Shown piece by piece: positions 45,049-46,247 of a stretch of 46,247 nucleotides of DNA (positions within the stretch are counted from its first letter, which is position 1; each line of letters starts with the position of its first letter). Origin of the DNA: Hyphomicrobiales bacterium (GTDB lineage: Bacteria > Pseudomonadota > Alphaproteobacteria > Rhizobiales > Devosiaceae); the NCBI GenBank assembly GCA_015490455.1, contig WFXU01000054.1, positions 1 to 46,247 of the forward strand. The letters are read 5' to 3'. The translations under genes and the position numbers were made by a program. A model generated the notes under the pieces. The model was given only the letters and a program-made list of their open reading frames with translations, ran no database searches and was not told the DNA's origin.

Positions 45049-45858
45049 ATGTTTAGTTTTTTGCGCGTCACAATAAAATATTTAGGTTATTTTATTTTTT
45101 TTATTACCGGCTTAGCATTATTAATATTACCGGCCTATAGTTCTCCAGCCAATGTTGATGCCAGATATATAATTTCGCTAGGGGGGATAAATTTTGCAAA
45201 GGTAAAAATTTCCTTTAGTGATGATGATAAGAATTATAAAATTAGTCTGGGGGCGAATATTTCCGGTGTTGGCACTTTGGTCGCTTCTGGCGCTGCTTCT
45301 GCCCTTATTGTTGGAAAAAGTAAAAATGATAAATTAGTACCAACCAAACTAAACATAAAGACTGAAGCAAAAAGAGAAAAATTTTCAATTTCTGTGCAAT
45401 ATAATGGCGGCAATGCCAGCGGTTTTCAAATAGAGCCAATGCTTATAAATGAAATTAATAGGGTAGCGATTGAGCGCAAACATTTACTAAATGTGAGCGA
45501 TCCGCTTGGTTCGTTCATTCTGAAGGGCAGGGCGCTTGATGAAAATTTATGTCGGCAAAATTTGCGAATTTTCTCCGGTCTTGAACGTTTTGATATAAAA
45601 ATGCGTTTTGTTGAAAAACAATTGGCAACTTCCAAAAAAACTGCCTATCAAGGTCCCGTCATTCTTTGCGCAATGAAATATGTGCCAATTGCGGGTCATT
45701 ATGCCGATTCAGAAATTACTTCCTATCTTGCTAATTCAAAACGACTACTGATCTGGTATGCTCCTTTAGGCAAAAGCGGTAAATTTATTCCCTATCGGGT
45801 TTTAGTGGGAACCAGCGCAGGTGATTTATCTATGGTTCTTACTGGGCTAAATATTTAG
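45049..45858 (+). CDS. DUF3108-family exported protein
   Basis: A hydrophobic N-terminal segment (residues 9-33) ending in LPAYSSPANVDARYIISLGG looks like a signal or anchor for the periplasm. The 269-residue product has alternating beta-strand-like stretches (KVKISFSDDDKNYKISLGANISG) and a C-terminal VPIAGHYADSEITSYLANSKRLLIWYAPLGKSGKFIPYRVLVGTSAG typical of DUF3108. The family has an unknown role, and members are frequently beside rpmB in Rhizobiales. It is divergent from rpmB. Its start has no strong Shine-Dalgarno. The assignment is by neighbourhood and motif memory. Confidence 0.8.
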   Translation: MFSFLRVTIKYLGYFIFFITGLALLILPAYSSPANVDARYIISLGGINFAKVKISFSDDDKNYKISLGANISGVGTLVASGAASALIVGKSKNDKLVPTKLNIKTEAKREKFSISVQYNGGNASGFQIEPMLINEINRVAIERKHLLNVSDPLGSFILKGRALDENLCRQNLRIFSGLERFDIKMRFVEKQLATSKKTAYQGPVILCAMKYVPIAGHYADSEITSYLANSKRLLIWYAPLGKSGKFIPYRVLVGTSAGDLSMVLTGLNI

Positions 45859-46081
45859 AGCGCCCGTATTGTTCAGGGGCAATAGGGGGACTAAATAGTC
45901 CTTCGTAGAAGATTTTAATATTCGGAAGTCAGAAATCAGAAATCAGAAGTTGAATTTGTGACAAAAAAGGATAAGCGGGCGGCTACTAACATTAATTGCA
46001 ACAGATGGTTCGGTTTTTCCCAGCATGACAAATTATTTTAGGGAAAATGTAAAAGTCATGATTTGATCTGACGGTTGTGAA
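45859..46081. other. Intergenic stretch before the IS fragment
   Basis: No gene was recognised. A heptamer TCAGAAA is repeated in tandem (with one variant, TCAGAAG) at about 45929-45950. The rest has mixed base composition. It probably includes the outer end of the IS element whose transposase lies to the right; the inverted repeat could not be delimited. Confidence 0.4.
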
Positions 46082-46247
46082 TTATCTGACAGCTAGCGTT
46101 TTTTGTAGCGCGCGGCCAGATAATTCTTGCATATTACCAATATTTTTTGATTGTGCAAGCTCTTTGCCATCTTGGAAGGTCTGCATCGGGGTTTTGCCGT
46201 AACAGTATTTTCCGGAGTGTGGCCGCGTTTCATTATATTTGCGTAGC
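46082..46247 (-). mobile_element. IS481-family-like transposase, C-terminal part, cut by the window edge
   Basis: The last 55 codons read LRKYNETRPHSGKYCYGKTPMQTFQDG and end RALQKTLAVR at TAA 46082-46084. The Tyr-Asn-x-x-Arg-Pro-His-Ser-Gly-Lys-Tyr-Cys stretch followed by GKTPMQTF is characteristic of the end of IS481-type DDE transposases, just after the catalytic Glu. No frameshift is visible in this part, so the element may be intact beyond 46247. This is a different family member from the decayed fragment near 14000. Confidence 0.85.

Overview
The window is an AT-rich stretch of alphaproteobacterial chromosome, most like Hyphomicrobiales (Rhizobiales) or a reduced, host-associated relative. 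This rests on the order rho-mnmE-mnmG-rsmG-parA-parB with two perfect parS sites, a CckA-type hybrid kinase, the guaB-rsmB-guaA cluster, a J-domain gene followed by cobS-cobT, an aroK-aroB-corC operon divergent from xerD, and rpmB next to a DUF3108 gene. The genus is not fixed by the sequence. No rRNA or tRNA gene was recognised.

Layout. (1) 1-7224: termination factor Rho, tRNA-modification GTPase and partner (MnmE, MnmG), 16S rRNA methyltransferase RsmG and the ParA/ParB segregation pair. parS sites lie at the mnmE/mnmG junction and inside the rsmG coding sequence, so this part is probably close to the replication origin. (2) 7225-13892: a complete compact type II-C CRISPR-Cas locus. It has 30 identical 36-bp repeats with 29 spacers on the + strand, converging on a cas9-cas1-cas2 operon on the - strand. 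A tracrRNA gene lies divergently upstream of cas9. (3) 13893-14830: a decayed stretch holding a frameshifted integrase-type transposase relic, so the CRISPR locus reads as an island between parB and cckA. (4) 14831-25749: cckA, guaA-rsmB-guaB, a soluble globin-coupled chemoreceptor, rlmE and a Ppx/GppA phosphatase with an odd repetitive N-terminus. (5) 25967-35966: cysQ, pdxJ, two membrane proteins of unknown function, an Atg22-like MFS protein, an endonuclease/exonuclease/phosphatase-family protein, an L,D-transpeptidase lipoprotein, accA and xerD. (6) 35969-45858: a 49-residue membrane protein, aroK-aroB-corC, the J-domain protein with cobS-cobT, an esterase-like phytase-family protein, a YhhQ-type queuosine-precursor transporter, rpmB and a DUF3108 protein. 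(7) The right edge holds the 3' end of an IS481-like transposase gene.

The most unusual material is in the CRISPR locus. Spacer 25 is close to the reverse complement of the repeat and would fold onto its own upstream repeat in the transcript. Two pairs of spacers are related to each other. A half-repeat lies about one unit upstream of the array, and the repeat 3' end carries an extended -10-like motif at the position of the Neisseria intra-repeat promoter. Outside CRISPR, aroK has no ATG/GTG/TTG able to make a full-length protein, and the MFS gene is preceded by tandem repeats each carrying a Shine-Dalgarno-like core.
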